Below are positions 1 to 7,591 of a DNA stretch of 64,000 bases, one piece after another. The position numbers and the translations under genes were made by a program. The stretch's first letter is position 1, and every line of letters starts with the position of its first letter. Source of the DNA: Chloroflexota bacterium (GTDB lineage Bacteria; Chloroflexota; Anaerolineae; Aggregatilineales; Phototrophicaceae); assembly GCA_013388745.1 (NCBI GenBank), contig JACAER010000034.1:186001-250000 (forward strand), written 5' to 3'. The notes beneath the pieces are model-generated. The model did no database searches, was not told where the DNA came from, and saw only the letters and a list, made by a program, of their open reading frames with translations.

Positions 1-606
1 GCCGAGACCAAAGCATGGTTCCGCCGCGAAAGCGCTCATGTGCCGATGGATTTGAGCCTGCGCGGGGGTGAAGCACTGCATCTGGGTTCGGGCTGGCACG
101 TCGAGATTCTGCACACGCCGGGGCATTCGCGTGGGCATGTGAGCGTGTATGACGCGCGCAGCAAGACCATGATCGTGCTGGATGCGGTGCTGTGGAACGC
201 CGTGCTCACCAGAGACGGACACCCGGCCTTCCCGCCGACATATCGCTATCCGGCGCTGTACCGCGCCACGATTCAGCGTCTCCAGAGCTATGATCTGGAA
301 CTAATGGCGACCAGCCATTATCCGCTGTCACGCGGCAAAGGCGCCATCGCCGAATTTCTGGCGGAAAGCGCGGCCTTCGTGGATCGAGCGGAAACGGCGC
401 TGATCGAGCAGCTTAAGGCCGCCAACGCGCCGCTGACGATGAAGGAAATTATCGCCGCTGTCGGCCCCAAACTGGGCAGTTGGCCGCTGGCGGCGGGCAG
501 CGCGCTTGCCTGGCCGTTCACCGGGCACTTCGAGGAACTTGCCAGCAGCGGCCAGATCATGCTGGGGCGCAGCGCCGGGCTGCAAACCGCGCGCTGGAAC
601 GGCTGA
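1..606 (+). CDS. MBL-fold metallo-hydrolase, 5' partial
   Basis: The frame is open from base 1, so the N-terminus lies outside the window. The visible 201 codons carry the second half of a metallo-beta-lactamase fold: a TPGHSRGH motif near visible residue 40 (metal-binding His), a following Asp in LDAVLW, and a later SHYPLSRG segment that fits the last metal-ligand His. The C-terminal ~80 residues look helical and winged-helix-like (LTMKEIIAAV), as in many hydrolases of this superfamily. The substrate cannot be told. The stop is 3 bases before the start of the FGGY kinase, so the two are probably co-transcribed, which would fit a catabolic pair. Confidence 0.8.
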   Translation, partial: AETKAWFRRESAHVPMDLSLRGGEALHLGSGWHVEILHTPGHSRGHVSVYDARSKTMIVLDAVLWNAVLTRDGHPAFPPTYRYPALYRATIQRLQSYDLELMATSHYPLSRGKGAIAEFLAESAAFVDRAETALIEQLKAANAPLTMKEIIAAVGPKLGSWPLAAGSALAWPFTGHFEELASSGQIMLGRSAGLQTARWNG

Positions 607-609
607 GGC

Positions 610-2052
610 ATGAGCGTGCTTGTCGTAGACATCGGCAGTTCGTCGGTGCGGGCGCTGGTGTTCGATGCCAACGCCCAACCGCTGCCCGGCGCGCTGGCGC
701 AGCAAGCACACAGCTTCGATTACAGCGAGGGTGGCGCGGTGGCCGACCCGCTGGCACTGGCGCAGCGCGTTGAACAATGTATCGATGACGTTTTGCGGCA
801 TCCGGCGGCGGTGCAGATTCACGCTTTTGGGATGGCGACGTTTGTCGGCAACCTGTTGGGGCTGCGCGATGGCCTGCCTGTCACCCCGCTGTATACCTAC
901 GCCGATACGCGCGGGCAAGCCGATGTCGATTACCTGAAAGCGCAGACCGACGCGCAGGCTGCGCATCAGCGCACGGGCTGTCGTCTGCACACGGCTTATC
1001 ATCCGGTGCGCCTGCATTGGCTGCGGCGCACGCAGCCTGACCTCTTCGCGCAGGTCAACTGCTGGAGCGATCTGGCGACGTATTTGTACGGGCGCTGGTT
1101 CGGCCTGCCCGTGCCTACCAGCACCTCTGTCGCCTCGTGGAACGGCTTACTCAACCGCTGGGAATTGGCGTGGGACACGGAGTGGCTGCGTCTGCTCCAG
1201 ATTCCGCTGGGATTTCTGCCGGCGCTGGCCGATTATTCGGCGGCGCAGCGCGGGCTAAGCGTCACCTTTGCCGAGCGCTGGCCGCTTTTGCGCGACGTGC
1301 CCTTTTATCTGGCGGTGGGCGATGGCGTGGCGGCCAATATCGGGTCAGGAGCGGTTCTCCCCGGCGCGTTGGCGCTGAGTGTGGGCACGACGAGCGCGGT
1401 ACGGCAGCTTCTGCCACCGCAGCCGGCTAGGCTGCCCGCTGCCCTATGGTGTTATCAACTGGATAAAACACGGACGGCGATAGGGGGCGCGACCAGCGAA
1501 GGCGGCAGTGTTTTTCAGTGGGCGCGCGGCGTGCTCAAAGACCAGCCATTAGAAAGTATTGAAGCGGAACTTGGGCAGCGCACGCCTGACCAGCATGGCC
1601 TGACCGTACTCCCCATGCTGTTGGGCGAGCGCGCGCCCGGCTGGCGCGCAGACGCCAGCGGCACGCTTCATGGGCTGACGGCGGCGACTTCTGCGCTGGA
1701 TATTTTGCAGGCCTTGCAGGAAGGTGTGGCTTTGCGCTTGGCGCTGATCGCCGAACAGATCAGCGGGGAAAACGCGCCCGTTTTCGCCACAGGGGGCGCG
1801 GTGCTTTCGTCGCCCGCCTGGGCACAGACAATCTGTGATGCGCTCAACCGCCGGCTGATCCTCGTGGCGGAAAGCGAGGCGACGGCGCGCGGAGTGGCCT
1901 TGCTGGAACTTGAGGCAGGGGGCGGATTTGAACTCAACGCTTTTCCCCCACATGTGCTGCGCACCTTTTCACCGCGCGCGCAGGCTGTTCACATCCTGCG
2001 GGCGGCGCGTGATCGGCAGGTTGATTTGTACCGGCGGTTATATAACGCCTAG
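610..2052 (+). CDS. FGGY-family carbohydrate kinase
   Basis: This 480-residue protein has the length and layout of FGGY sugar kinases (gluconokinase/xylulokinase group), which phosphorylate a sugar or sugar acid with ATP. Visible signatures are the N-terminal phosphate loop VVDIGSSSVRALVFD (residues 5-19), the mid-protein GDGVAANIGSG with the probable catalytic Asp238, and the adjacent ATP-domain LSVGTTSAVR. A second ATP-domain signature FATGGAVLSS lies near residue 393. The YTYADTRG segment near residue 95 resembles gluconokinase-type members, but the substrate is not decidable from sequence alone. The ATG lies 3 bases after the upstream hydrolase stop, indicating an operon. Confidence 0.88.
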   Translation: MSVLVVDIGSSSVRALVFDANAQPLPGALAQQAHSFDYSEGGAVADPLALAQRVEQCIDDVLRHPAAVQIHAFGMATFVGNLLGLRDGLPVTPLYTYADTRGQADVDYLKAQTDAQAAHQRTGCRLHTAYHPVRLHWLRRTQPDLFAQVNCWSDLATYLYGRWFGLPVPTSTSVASWNGLLNRWELAWDTEWLRLLQIPLGFLPALADYSAAQRGLSVTFAERWPLLRDVPFYLAVGDGVAANIGSGAVLPGALALSVGTTSAVRQLLPPQPARLPAALWCYQLDKTRTAIGGATSEGGSVFQWARGVLKDQPLESIEAELGQRTPDQHGLTVLPMLLGERAPGWRADASGTLHGLTAATSALDILQALQEGVALRLALIAEQISGENAPVFATGGAVLSSPAWAQTICDALNRRLILVAESEATARGVALLELEAGGGFELNAFPPHVLRTFSPRAQAVHILRAARDRQVDLYRRLYNA

Positions 2053-2076
2053 CGGGGGTGAGGTCTGTCGCCCCTG
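2052..2076. repeat. 3' hairpin repeat, copy of the GGGGCGA/TCGCCCC family
   Basis: The arms GCGGGGGTGA and TCGCCCCTGC form an imperfect hairpin right after the FGGY kinase stop. Similar elements occur near 6836, 14312 and 49007. There is no T-run, so it is not a standard intrinsic terminator. Confidence 0.45.
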
Positions 2077-2103
2077 CTCATTACGCCGGAAATCCTGTCG
2101 TGC

Positions 2104-4080
2104 CTATTCGCCCTGCATCCACATTGACCACAGCGTCAGCCCTGAAAAGACATAGGCGATGAGGGCCAGCGCGCCGTCGCCGTGGGTATACAGCAGCGTG
2201 CCCGTAATCATCAGGCTGCCGAACATCACCGCCTGCGTGGTGCGCCGCGACTGCGCTTCGATACGCATAAAATGCTTGCGCGAACTGCTGTCGGGCGTGC
2301 TGATGACCCGCAGATCGCCGCGTTCCATGCGTTCGAGCAAATTATTGGCGCGGATGGGCGCGGTCACGGCGTTGTTGACGAACAGAGTGCCTAATTCATT
2401 GAGCACAGCGGCGGCGTTGCCATTAAACAGATTTTGCAGAATCAGCGTGCTGTTGAGGGCGCTGGCCGCGCTGCCGTTTTTGCCGTTGGCGCTGTGGCCG
2501 TTGGCGCCAAAGCCGTTGGCGAGCAGTTTGTGCGCGTAGGGTTGCAATTCCTGCCAGGGGTTAAAGGTCGGGTCGAGGCTGGTGCATAAGCCGCTGAGAA
2601 TACCCATCGCCCGCCCCAGATAAATAAAATCCTGCGGCAGGTAAAACGGCATGTTATAGATCAGGTCGTTGAATTCGTTGCCCAGTTCGGCCACGTCTTT
2701 GTAGTCGATATTTTTCAGTTGGGACATGTTCATGCCCCACACCTGATTAAAGGTCGCTTCGGTGGCCTCTTCCAGGCGGCGCAAATCGGCGTCTGGCAGC
2801 AGCAGCCCCAATTCCTGATAACCCAACACCAGGCGGCGGGCGTCGCGCGCCAGCACCGCCGTCAGCGTGGAAACCATGCCCTGCGCGATCTGCGGCGTCA
2901 GCGTGCCAGTCATGCCAAAATCGACAAAAATCAGGTAGAACGGGCGCTCAATCCGATCGTCGAACGCTTCCTCGTCGGCTTTGGGCAGGGGATACACGAA
3001 CAGATTGCCGGGATGAGCGTCGGCGTGGAAAAAGTGGTGCTCGAACACCATTTTCAGGTAGCTGTCCATCAAACGCTGCGCGACCTGTTTGCGGCTGATG
3101 CCGGCGGCTTCCAGCGCGCCGAAGTCGTTGACCTTGATGGAGGTCACATCCTCGATCGTAATCACGCTGTCGGTGGAATGCTCGCGGTAGACTCTGGGGA
3201 TATAGACGCCGTGATCGTCGGCGAACATGCTGGAAAAACGTTCGGCGTGGCGGGCTTCCTGTTCATACGACAGTTCTTGCAGCAGCACACGCCCAAATTC
3301 TTCGACCAGCGCGGGCACATTGGCGCGGCGGGCGATGAACTTGACGCGCATGGCCCAACTGCCGATAATCCGCAGCGCCGCCAGATCGGTATAGCAGACT
3401 TCGCGGATGCCGGGGCGCAGCACTTTGACGACCACACGATCGCCGTTATGCAGTTGGCCGCGATACACCTGTCCCAGCGAGGCCGCCGCCACCGGTTCTT
3501 CGTTCAGCCACTTGAAACGCAGCGCCAGCGCCCCCAACTGCTCTTGCAGCAGCGGGCGGATTTTGCTGAAAGGCGCGCTGGGCACTTCGTCTTGCAGGCT
3601 CGCCAGTTCGGCGATCACTTCTTCCGGCAAGATGTCGATGCGCGTCGAGACGAACTGCCCCAATTTGATATGCATCGCGCCCAGCGCCACCGCAAAACGC
3701 CGGTATTCGCTGGCGTAAACGCGCAGACGGCGGTTGTGGCCGCGCATCACCGCCTCTGAGCCGAAGACGCGCTGCATCCACACATACCAGAACAAGACAC
3801 GGGCGAACAGCCAGGCCGAAAACAGCAGCGCGTGCAAAAAACGCAAATGCAACCGCAGCGAACGATGGTGCGGCGGGATGACCAGCGGCGTTTTGGGGAC
3901 AGGTTTATAGGGCGCGGCACCCAACGCCCCGTTCAGTTTACCGCCGCTGGAGCCGTTAGCGTAGCCATTGCTGTGCCCGTTGGCGCGCCCGTTGGCGCGC
4001 CCGTTGGTGTAGCCATTGCTGTGGCCGTTAGTTGACGCTGCCGAATCGGATACAGAGGGTGGACTCTTCAAATTTTGCAT
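2104..4080 (-). CDS. ABC1/AarF (UbiB-like) atypical kinase, membrane anchored
   Basis: The ABC1 family comprises atypical protein-kinase-like ATPases linked to isoprenoid quinone and lipid metabolism. The diagnostic KxGQ segment is present as KLGQFVSTRIDILP, followed by the usual LQDEVP, an AAASLGQVYRG loop, VVVKVLRPG with the ATP-binding Lys, HADAHPGNLFV and the VDFGMTG metal-binding motif. The C-terminus is hydrophobic and probably spans the membrane. I place the start at 4080 (MQNLKSPP, with GGA about 9 bases upstream), giving 658 residues; an in-frame ATG at 4107 and the frame to 4119 are alternatives. The N-terminus is an unusual Asn-Gly-rich repeat, and a second NG-rich stretch lies near the C-terminal third. 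Its 5' end overlaps the ArsA 3' end by 53 bases, implying coupled expression. Confidence 0.9.
   Translation of the reverse strand: MQNLKSPPSVSDSAASTNGHSNGYTNGRANGRANGHSNGYANGSSGGKLNGALGAAPYKPVPKTPLVIPPHHRSLRLHLRFLHALLFSAWLFARVLFWYVWMQRVFGSEAVMRGHNRRLRVYASEYRRFAVALGAMHIKLGQFVSTRIDILPEEVIAELASLQDEVPSAPFSKIRPLLQEQLGALALRFKWLNEEPVAAASLGQVYRGQLHNGDRVVVKVLRPGIREVCYTDLAALRIIGSWAMRVKFIARRANVPALVEEFGRVLLQELSYEQEARHAERFSSMFADDHGVYIPRVYREHSTDSVITIEDVTSIKVNDFGALEAAGISRKQVAQRLMDSYLKMVFEHHFFHADAHPGNLFVYPLPKADEEAFDDRIERPFYLIFVDFGMTGTLTPQIAQGMVSTLTAVLARDARRLVLGYQELGLLLPDADLRRLEEATEATFNQVWGMNMSQLKNIDYKDVAELGNEFNDLIYNMPFYLPQDFIYLGRAMGILSGLCTSLDPTFNPWQELQPYAHKLLANGFGANGHSANGKNGSAASALNSTLILQNLFNGNAAAVLNELGTLFVNNAVTAPIRANNLLERMERGDLRVISTPDSSSRKHFMRIEAQSRRTTQAVMFGSLMITGTLLYTHGDGALALIAYVFSGLTLWSMWMQGE
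3945..4035 (-). repeat. Tandem repeat encoding an NGxxNG linker in the ABC1 protein
   Basis: Short imperfect repeats (copies of GTTGGCGCGCCC and related units) encode NGHSNGYTNGRANG-type residues before the kinase domain. The stretch is low-complexity, probably disordered, and absent from typical ABC1 proteins. Confidence 0.7.
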
Positions 4081-5206
4081 CGGCGATTTCCAGGTCCCAT
4101 AGGGCATAGGGCAGAACAATGTTGCGGCGGTACGGGCCGACGCGCAGTGTCAATTCGTCCCGCGAGCGGTATAAGTCCATGTCGTCTTTGCGAGCGAAGG
4201 GCAGCGGCACAATCAGTTTGTACTGCCCTTTGCCCACAGTTTCGATCTGATGCGTGTGGCCGCTGAACATCTGCACGGCGGGGTTGTTTTCGCCGTACAG
4301 CGCGTTCCCCAGGCGGCGCAGCCCGTCAAGGCCGGTGACTTCCTGCCCGAACAATGGCACGCGCATCATGGGCAGTTCGCCAAAGGCTTCCTGAATGAAG
4401 GCGATGTTTTCCTGCTGGTTGGTCTTCCACATGGCGAAATACGGGTCGGTGACTTCCGGCGGGATAATGCGGTTGCAGACGATGGCGTCGGTGGCGTAAC
4501 CGTAGAGGTTGAGATAGGTATAGGTGCGCTGCGTCTCTTTGATGACCATGCGCTCCGGGTTGACGACCAGGCGGATGCTGGCGATCTCCGGGTTGGTGAG
4601 CAGCATACGCACTTTATCGAGCGTGCCGAACAGGTCTTGCACCTGCTGCCAGGCGTCGTCGGCAGGAATCGATTCATCGACGCGCCGCAGCACTTTACCG
4701 ATAGGCCGCAGGATGCGCGCCGCGCCGCGTGTCAGCGTCATGACTTTTTCGAACCACCAGCGCGTGACATCCGGCAGACTCAGCAGGCGCAGGGTTTCGG
4801 CGGTGGGGGCGGCATCCACGACCAGCACGTCGAACTCTTTATCTTCGACGTATTTGTTGATCCACAGCAGATGCGCGCCTTCTTCCAACCCCGGCAGAAT
4901 CGTCACTTCTTCGGCGACGATATTTTCCACGCCCTGGCGGCTGAACAGCGCTACCATATATTCCTGGAATTTGCCCCAGTATTTGTCCATCGAGTAGCGG
5001 GCATCGACCTCTTGTCCCCAGAGATTGGGATAGAGTTCAACCGGCTCTGGGCCGATGGATTTTTCCAGCGAATCGCCCAGACTGTGGGCGGTGTCGGTGC
5101 TGATGACAATGGTTTTGAGGCCGCGTTCGGCGCAGCGCAAAGCGGTAGCCGCCGAGATGCTGGTTTTGCCGACGCCGCCTTTCCCAGTATGGACGATGAT
5201 ACGCAT
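4028..5206 (-). CDS. ArsA/GET3-family ATPase
   Basis: A 392-residue single-domain ArsA-family ATPase with a deviant Walker A GKGGVGKT at residues 8-15, switch I-like STDTAHSLGDSL, and the VVDAAPTAETLRLL segment that matches the family's D-APT-xTLR motif. The last ~90 residues (PLPFARKDDMDLYRSRDEL) look like the HSP20-like ArsA C-terminal domain found in phototroph and Chloroflexota homologues. There are no ArsB, ArsD or ArsR neighbours and no CxxC metal-binding pair, so arsenite export is unlikely. A role in protein targeting or another client-handling task is more plausible. GGAG lies about 11 bases before the ATG. It overlaps the ABC1 gene by 53 bases. Confidence 0.88.
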   Translation of the reverse strand: MRIIVHTGKGGVGKTSISAATALRCAERGLKTIVISTDTAHSLGDSLEKSIGPEPVELYPNLWGQEVDARYSMDKYWGKFQEYMVALFSRQGVENIVAEEVTILPGLEEGAHLLWINKYVEDKEFDVLVVDAAPTAETLRLLSLPDVTRWWFEKVMTLTRGAARILRPIGKVLRRVDESIPADDAWQQVQDLFGTLDKVRMLLTNPEIASIRLVVNPERMVIKETQRTYTYLNLYGYATDAIVCNRIIPPEVTDPYFAMWKTNQQENIAFIQEAFGELPMMRVPLFGQEVTGLDGLRRLGNALYGENNPAVQMFSGHTHQIETVGKGQYKLIVPLPFARKDDMDLYRSRDELTLRVGPYRRNIVLPYALWDLEIADAKFEESTLCIRFGSVN

Positions 5207-5232
5207 GATTTGTGTACTCCATCACAATCTTT

Positions 5233-5238
5233 ATTATA
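5233..5238 (-). promoter_or_regulatory. Possible -10 box (TATAAT) for the ArsA-ABC1 operon
   Basis: TATAAT on the minus strand lies 26 bases before the ArsA ATG in an AT-rich gap. No good -35 at normal spacing is visible. Confidence 0.35.
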
Positions 5239-5337
5239 CACACATCGGTGTACAAGTTCGCTGTGTTCTCATGTACGTATTAGAAACTCGGAAAGTCGCA
5301 AGCGGGGCAAAGCCGCCTGCTCTGGCTGGCCGATGGC

Positions 5338-5829
5338 TTACTCCAGTCTGAGATCGGCGCGGCGCGCAATGCCTGCCTGAGCGCTGAAACGCGCGGCGAT
5401 AGCGCGCAGCGTCTCGTGGGTCTGCGGGTGGACATAATCGGGCGCGATTTCGGCCAGCGGCAGCGCGACATACGCCTGTTCGTACAGCGCGGGATCGGGA
5501 ATCGCGCGTTTGCCCACCTGGATTTGCGCGTCATTGAACAGCACGATGTCCAGATCAATCGTGACTTCCGCCGTGCCGCGTGTGCGCCCCAGGCGCTTCT
5601 CAATATCGTTCAAGACCATCTCCTTTAGCCCCTGCGCCGAAAGCTCGGTTTCGAGGATTGCGGCGGCGTTCAAATAAGCCGCGCCGCTGCCGGAGGCCGC
5701 GCTTTCGTACACCGGCGAAACGATCACGCCGAAAATCGCGTCGCAGCGATCATGCAGCAGCGCCACCGCGCGCCGCAGATTTTCTGCCGCGTTACTATTC
5801 GATCCCAACGAAAGATACGCTCGATTCAT
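5338..5829 (-). CDS. folK: 2-amino-4-hydroxy-6-hydroxymethyldihydropteridine diphosphokinase
   Basis: FolK transfers pyrophosphate from ATP to hydroxymethyl-dihydropterin in folate synthesis. Family features visible are the N-terminal AYLSLGSNSN with ENLRRAV, the central VTIDLDIVLFND (catalytic Asp pair) and IPDPALYEQAYVALPLAEIAPDYVHP-like C-terminal half. The start at 5829 is chosen because GGAGAAAAGAC sits just before it and the product (163 residues) then matches the family length; the frame runs open to 5970 but that extension shows no conserved sequence. The partner pathway gene folC is elsewhere in the window (59931), so the folate genes are not clustered. Confidence 0.93.
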   Translation of the reverse strand: MNRAYLSLGSNSNAAENLRRAVALLHDRCDAIFGVIVSPVYESAASGSGAAYLNAAAILETELSAQGLKEMVLNDIEKRLGRTRGTAEVTIDLDIVLFNDAQIQVGKRAIPDPALYEQAYVALPLAEIAPDYVHPQTHETLRAIAARFSAQAGIARRADLRLE

Positions 5830-5875
5830 GGTCTTTTCTCCGTGCAAAAATTGGTCGCAACCCCTGTTAAACGCT

Positions 5876-5905
5876 ATTATAGGGAGTCGAAGGTCATCAG
5901 CACAA
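5876..5905 (-). promoter_or_regulatory. Putative sigma70-type promoter for folK
   Basis: On the minus strand, TTGTGC (5905-5900) is followed after 18 bases by a perfect TATAAT (5881-5876), giving a leader of about 40 bases before the folK start. Confidence 0.5.
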
Positions 5906-5933
5906 CGAGCGACTGTATGTGGGAAAGGCTGCT

Positions 5934-6330
5934 GTGAACAAATATCAGTACAAACAATTCGCCGCGACACGCTTGATGTATCCGCCGGTGCGCTATTCGC
6001 CCGATAGCACGCACATCGGCTACATGACCAGCGCGACGGGGCAGTTGAACCTGTGGAGTGTGCCTTCTGGCGGGGTATGGCCTGGCAGTTGACCGGTTAC
6101 AGCGACAACAGGGCGCGCGCTTTCGTCTGGTCGCCGGAGGGCCAGCAGTTGGCCTGCCAGATCGACCAGAACGGCGTTGTATCACGATCTGCTGAATCGC
6201 GGTTTCGGCGCGCTGGCGCCCAATATTTGCGGCTCGACAGGCTGCGGTCTCAGCTATCAAAAGCTGATTCACCGCGATTGGGGCGGGGCAGAACTGCGCG
6301 ACATGGAACATGCGGCGCTCGTCGAAAGCG
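5934..6330 (+). pseudogene. Decayed S9 (prolyl oligopeptidase/acylaminoacyl) peptidase remnant
   Basis: Three stretches of S9-family sequence remain. From a GTG at 5934 the reading RYSPDSTHIGYM...LNLWSVPSGG is the start of the beta-propeller. A frameshift near 6083 is needed to continue with WQLTGYSDNRARAFVWSPEG (frame 2). At about 6173 the sequence jumps to another frame reading LYHDLLNRGFGALAPN, GSTGCGLSYQK and HRDWGGAELRDMEHA, which belongs to the start of the catalytic hydrolase domain. The propeller remainder between these parts (probably a few hundred codons) is deleted and the GxSxGG catalytic region is missing. It cannot encode an active enzyme. Confidence 0.8.
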
Positions 6331-6470
6331 CAGCTTTTGGACGAGCAGCGCGCCGCAGCCGGAGGCAAGTCATGCCGCGCCTCTTACACAACGTTTACAC
6401 TTGGGCAGCAACTTATGCCGCATCGGCGGCGTAATGATAGTAAACCGAACAATGAGGAGTCACAATCATC

Positions 6471-6809
6471 ATGTCTGAAAACGAAATCGTGAACGCCACG
6501 CCCGAAAGCGAACAGGCCGAAGAAAAGCAGGAACGCACGCCGTTCGACCAGTTTCTGTATCACCAGCGCCGCGCGATGGAAGAAGTGAGCAAGGCGATCA
6601 ATGCGCTGCTGCCGGAAGGCTTCAAGACGCACGGCGCCGAAGCGCACAAAGAATTCCAGAGCGGCATGAAAGTGCTGCTGGAAGCCGCCATCGCCGAAGT
6701 CGAGAAAATCGCGCGGCGCGCGGAAAAAGCCGCTGAAGAAGGCGGCGAAGAAGGCGAAGAGCGTCCCTCGACCACCGGCAAGGTCAAGGTGAAAGTGCAG
6801 GTCGAATAG
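6471..6809 (+). CDS. Small acidic helical protein, function unknown
   Basis: A 112-residue protein preceded by GAGGAG at a good distance from the ATG. It has an acidic, Glu-rich N-terminus, a central helical region (FDQFLYHQRRAMEEVSKAINALLPEGF), a second helix (FQSGMKVLLEAAIAEVEKIARRAEKA) and a charged tail ending in alternating Lys/Val. There is no membrane segment or signal peptide, so it is probably cytosolic. I do not recognise the family. It stands alone between the S9 remnant and a convergent gene; a GGGGCGA-type hairpin lies after its stop. Confidence 0.75.
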   Translation: MSENEIVNATPESEQAEEKQERTPFDQFLYHQRRAMEEVSKAINALLPEGFKTHGAEAHKEFQSGMKVLLEAAIAEVEKIARRAEKAAEEGGEEGEERPSTTGKVKVKVQVE

Positions 6810-6835
6810 CACGCCTGCTCTGTCTGGGCAGCGCA

Positions 6836-6862
6836 CAGGGGGCGAGCCACAGCTTGCCCCTG
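6836..6862. repeat. 3' hairpin repeat, GGGGCGA/TCGCCCC family
   Basis: CAGGGGGCGAG (6836-6846) and CTTGCCCCTG (6853-6862) form an imperfect hairpin between two convergent genes. It resembles the copies at 2052, 14312 and 49007. Confidence 0.45.
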
Positions 6863-6871
6863 CAATCCCTC

Positions 6872-7519
6872 TCAATCGCTTTTGGGACTCAGCGGCGCAG
6901 GTTTATCCCCCGTGATCTGTTTGCCACTGACCAGCACCATAAAGGGATAGGCCAACTGATGGGGGTCAAAATTCCCAGCCTGAAAAAAGCTCTTGTTGGC
7001 TTCTTCAAAATCGCGGTGCAGGCGGTTGACCTCCTGCGTCTGGCGGCGTGATGGCTCGTTTTTGTACAAAGTCACGCTGATGCTAAAGCGCCCGCTGCCG
7101 AACAGCATCCAGCGTTTGTCGTCTACCTTTTCCAAAAGCCGACCCAACGGCTGGCGCGATTCGATCAGCATAATCATGTTTTCCACAAAGGGCATGACTT
7201 TGCCGCCGGGCACGTCGAACTCGCCAAGCGTATGAATCACCATGCTGTTGCGGGTGTTATAGATGCGCAGCCCCAAAAACTTGCCGCGCCGCGCGTCCAT
7301 GATGGCCGCTGTCAGTTCGCCGTCCTGCGCCGCCTTGACCGGATCAGTCATGCCGCTGCTGATGGCGTCTTCGACCAGCTTCAACTGGCTGTTGTAGCGT
7401 GCGTAGACGGTATTGAACTGATCTTTGTTCATCTTGCCTTCGGAAAAATCTTCCAGCAGGCGTTGAATTTTTGCCTGTAATTCGGCGATAAAGGCTTCCG
7501 GTTGATTGCCGCCCATCAT
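6872..7519 (-). CDS. Conserved-looking protein of unknown function
   Basis: A 215-residue soluble protein that I cannot assign. The first ~60 residues are helical (FIAELQAKIQRLLEDFSEGKM); the middle contains RRGKFLGLRIYNTRNSMVIHTLGEFD, which looks like a beta-rich core; then come a hydrophobic helix (VENMIMLIESRQP) and KRWMLFGSGRFSISVTLY. There is no signal peptide or membrane span. The ATG at 7519 is preferred because GGGAG lies 5 bases upstream; a GTG at 7534 in the same frame overlaps that ribosome site and is less likely. It lies downstream of htpG on the same strand, 72 bases away, and might be co-transcribed with it. Confidence 0.75.
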   Translation of the reverse strand: MMGGNQPEAFIAELQAKIQRLLEDFSEGKMNKDQFNTVYARYNSQLKLVEDAISSGMTDPVKAAQDGELTAAIMDARRGKFLGLRIYNTRNSMVIHTLGEFDVPGGKVMPFVENMIMLIESRQPLGRLLEKVDDKRWMLFGSGRFSISVTLYKNEPSRRQTQEVNRLHRDFEEANKSFFQAGNFDPHQLAYPFMVLVSGKQITGDKPAPLSPKSD

Positions 7520-7591
7520 TTTGCTCCCGCGCACAGTCTGTGATACAGGGCACGATCATAGCGTCTCCGGCGGCTCATGCCGAATTTTGGC

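Noticed and set aside
4028..5206. Arsenite-pump ATPase role for the ArsA protein
   Set aside because: No ArsB, ArsD or ArsR neighbours and only one ATPase domain without a Cys metal site.
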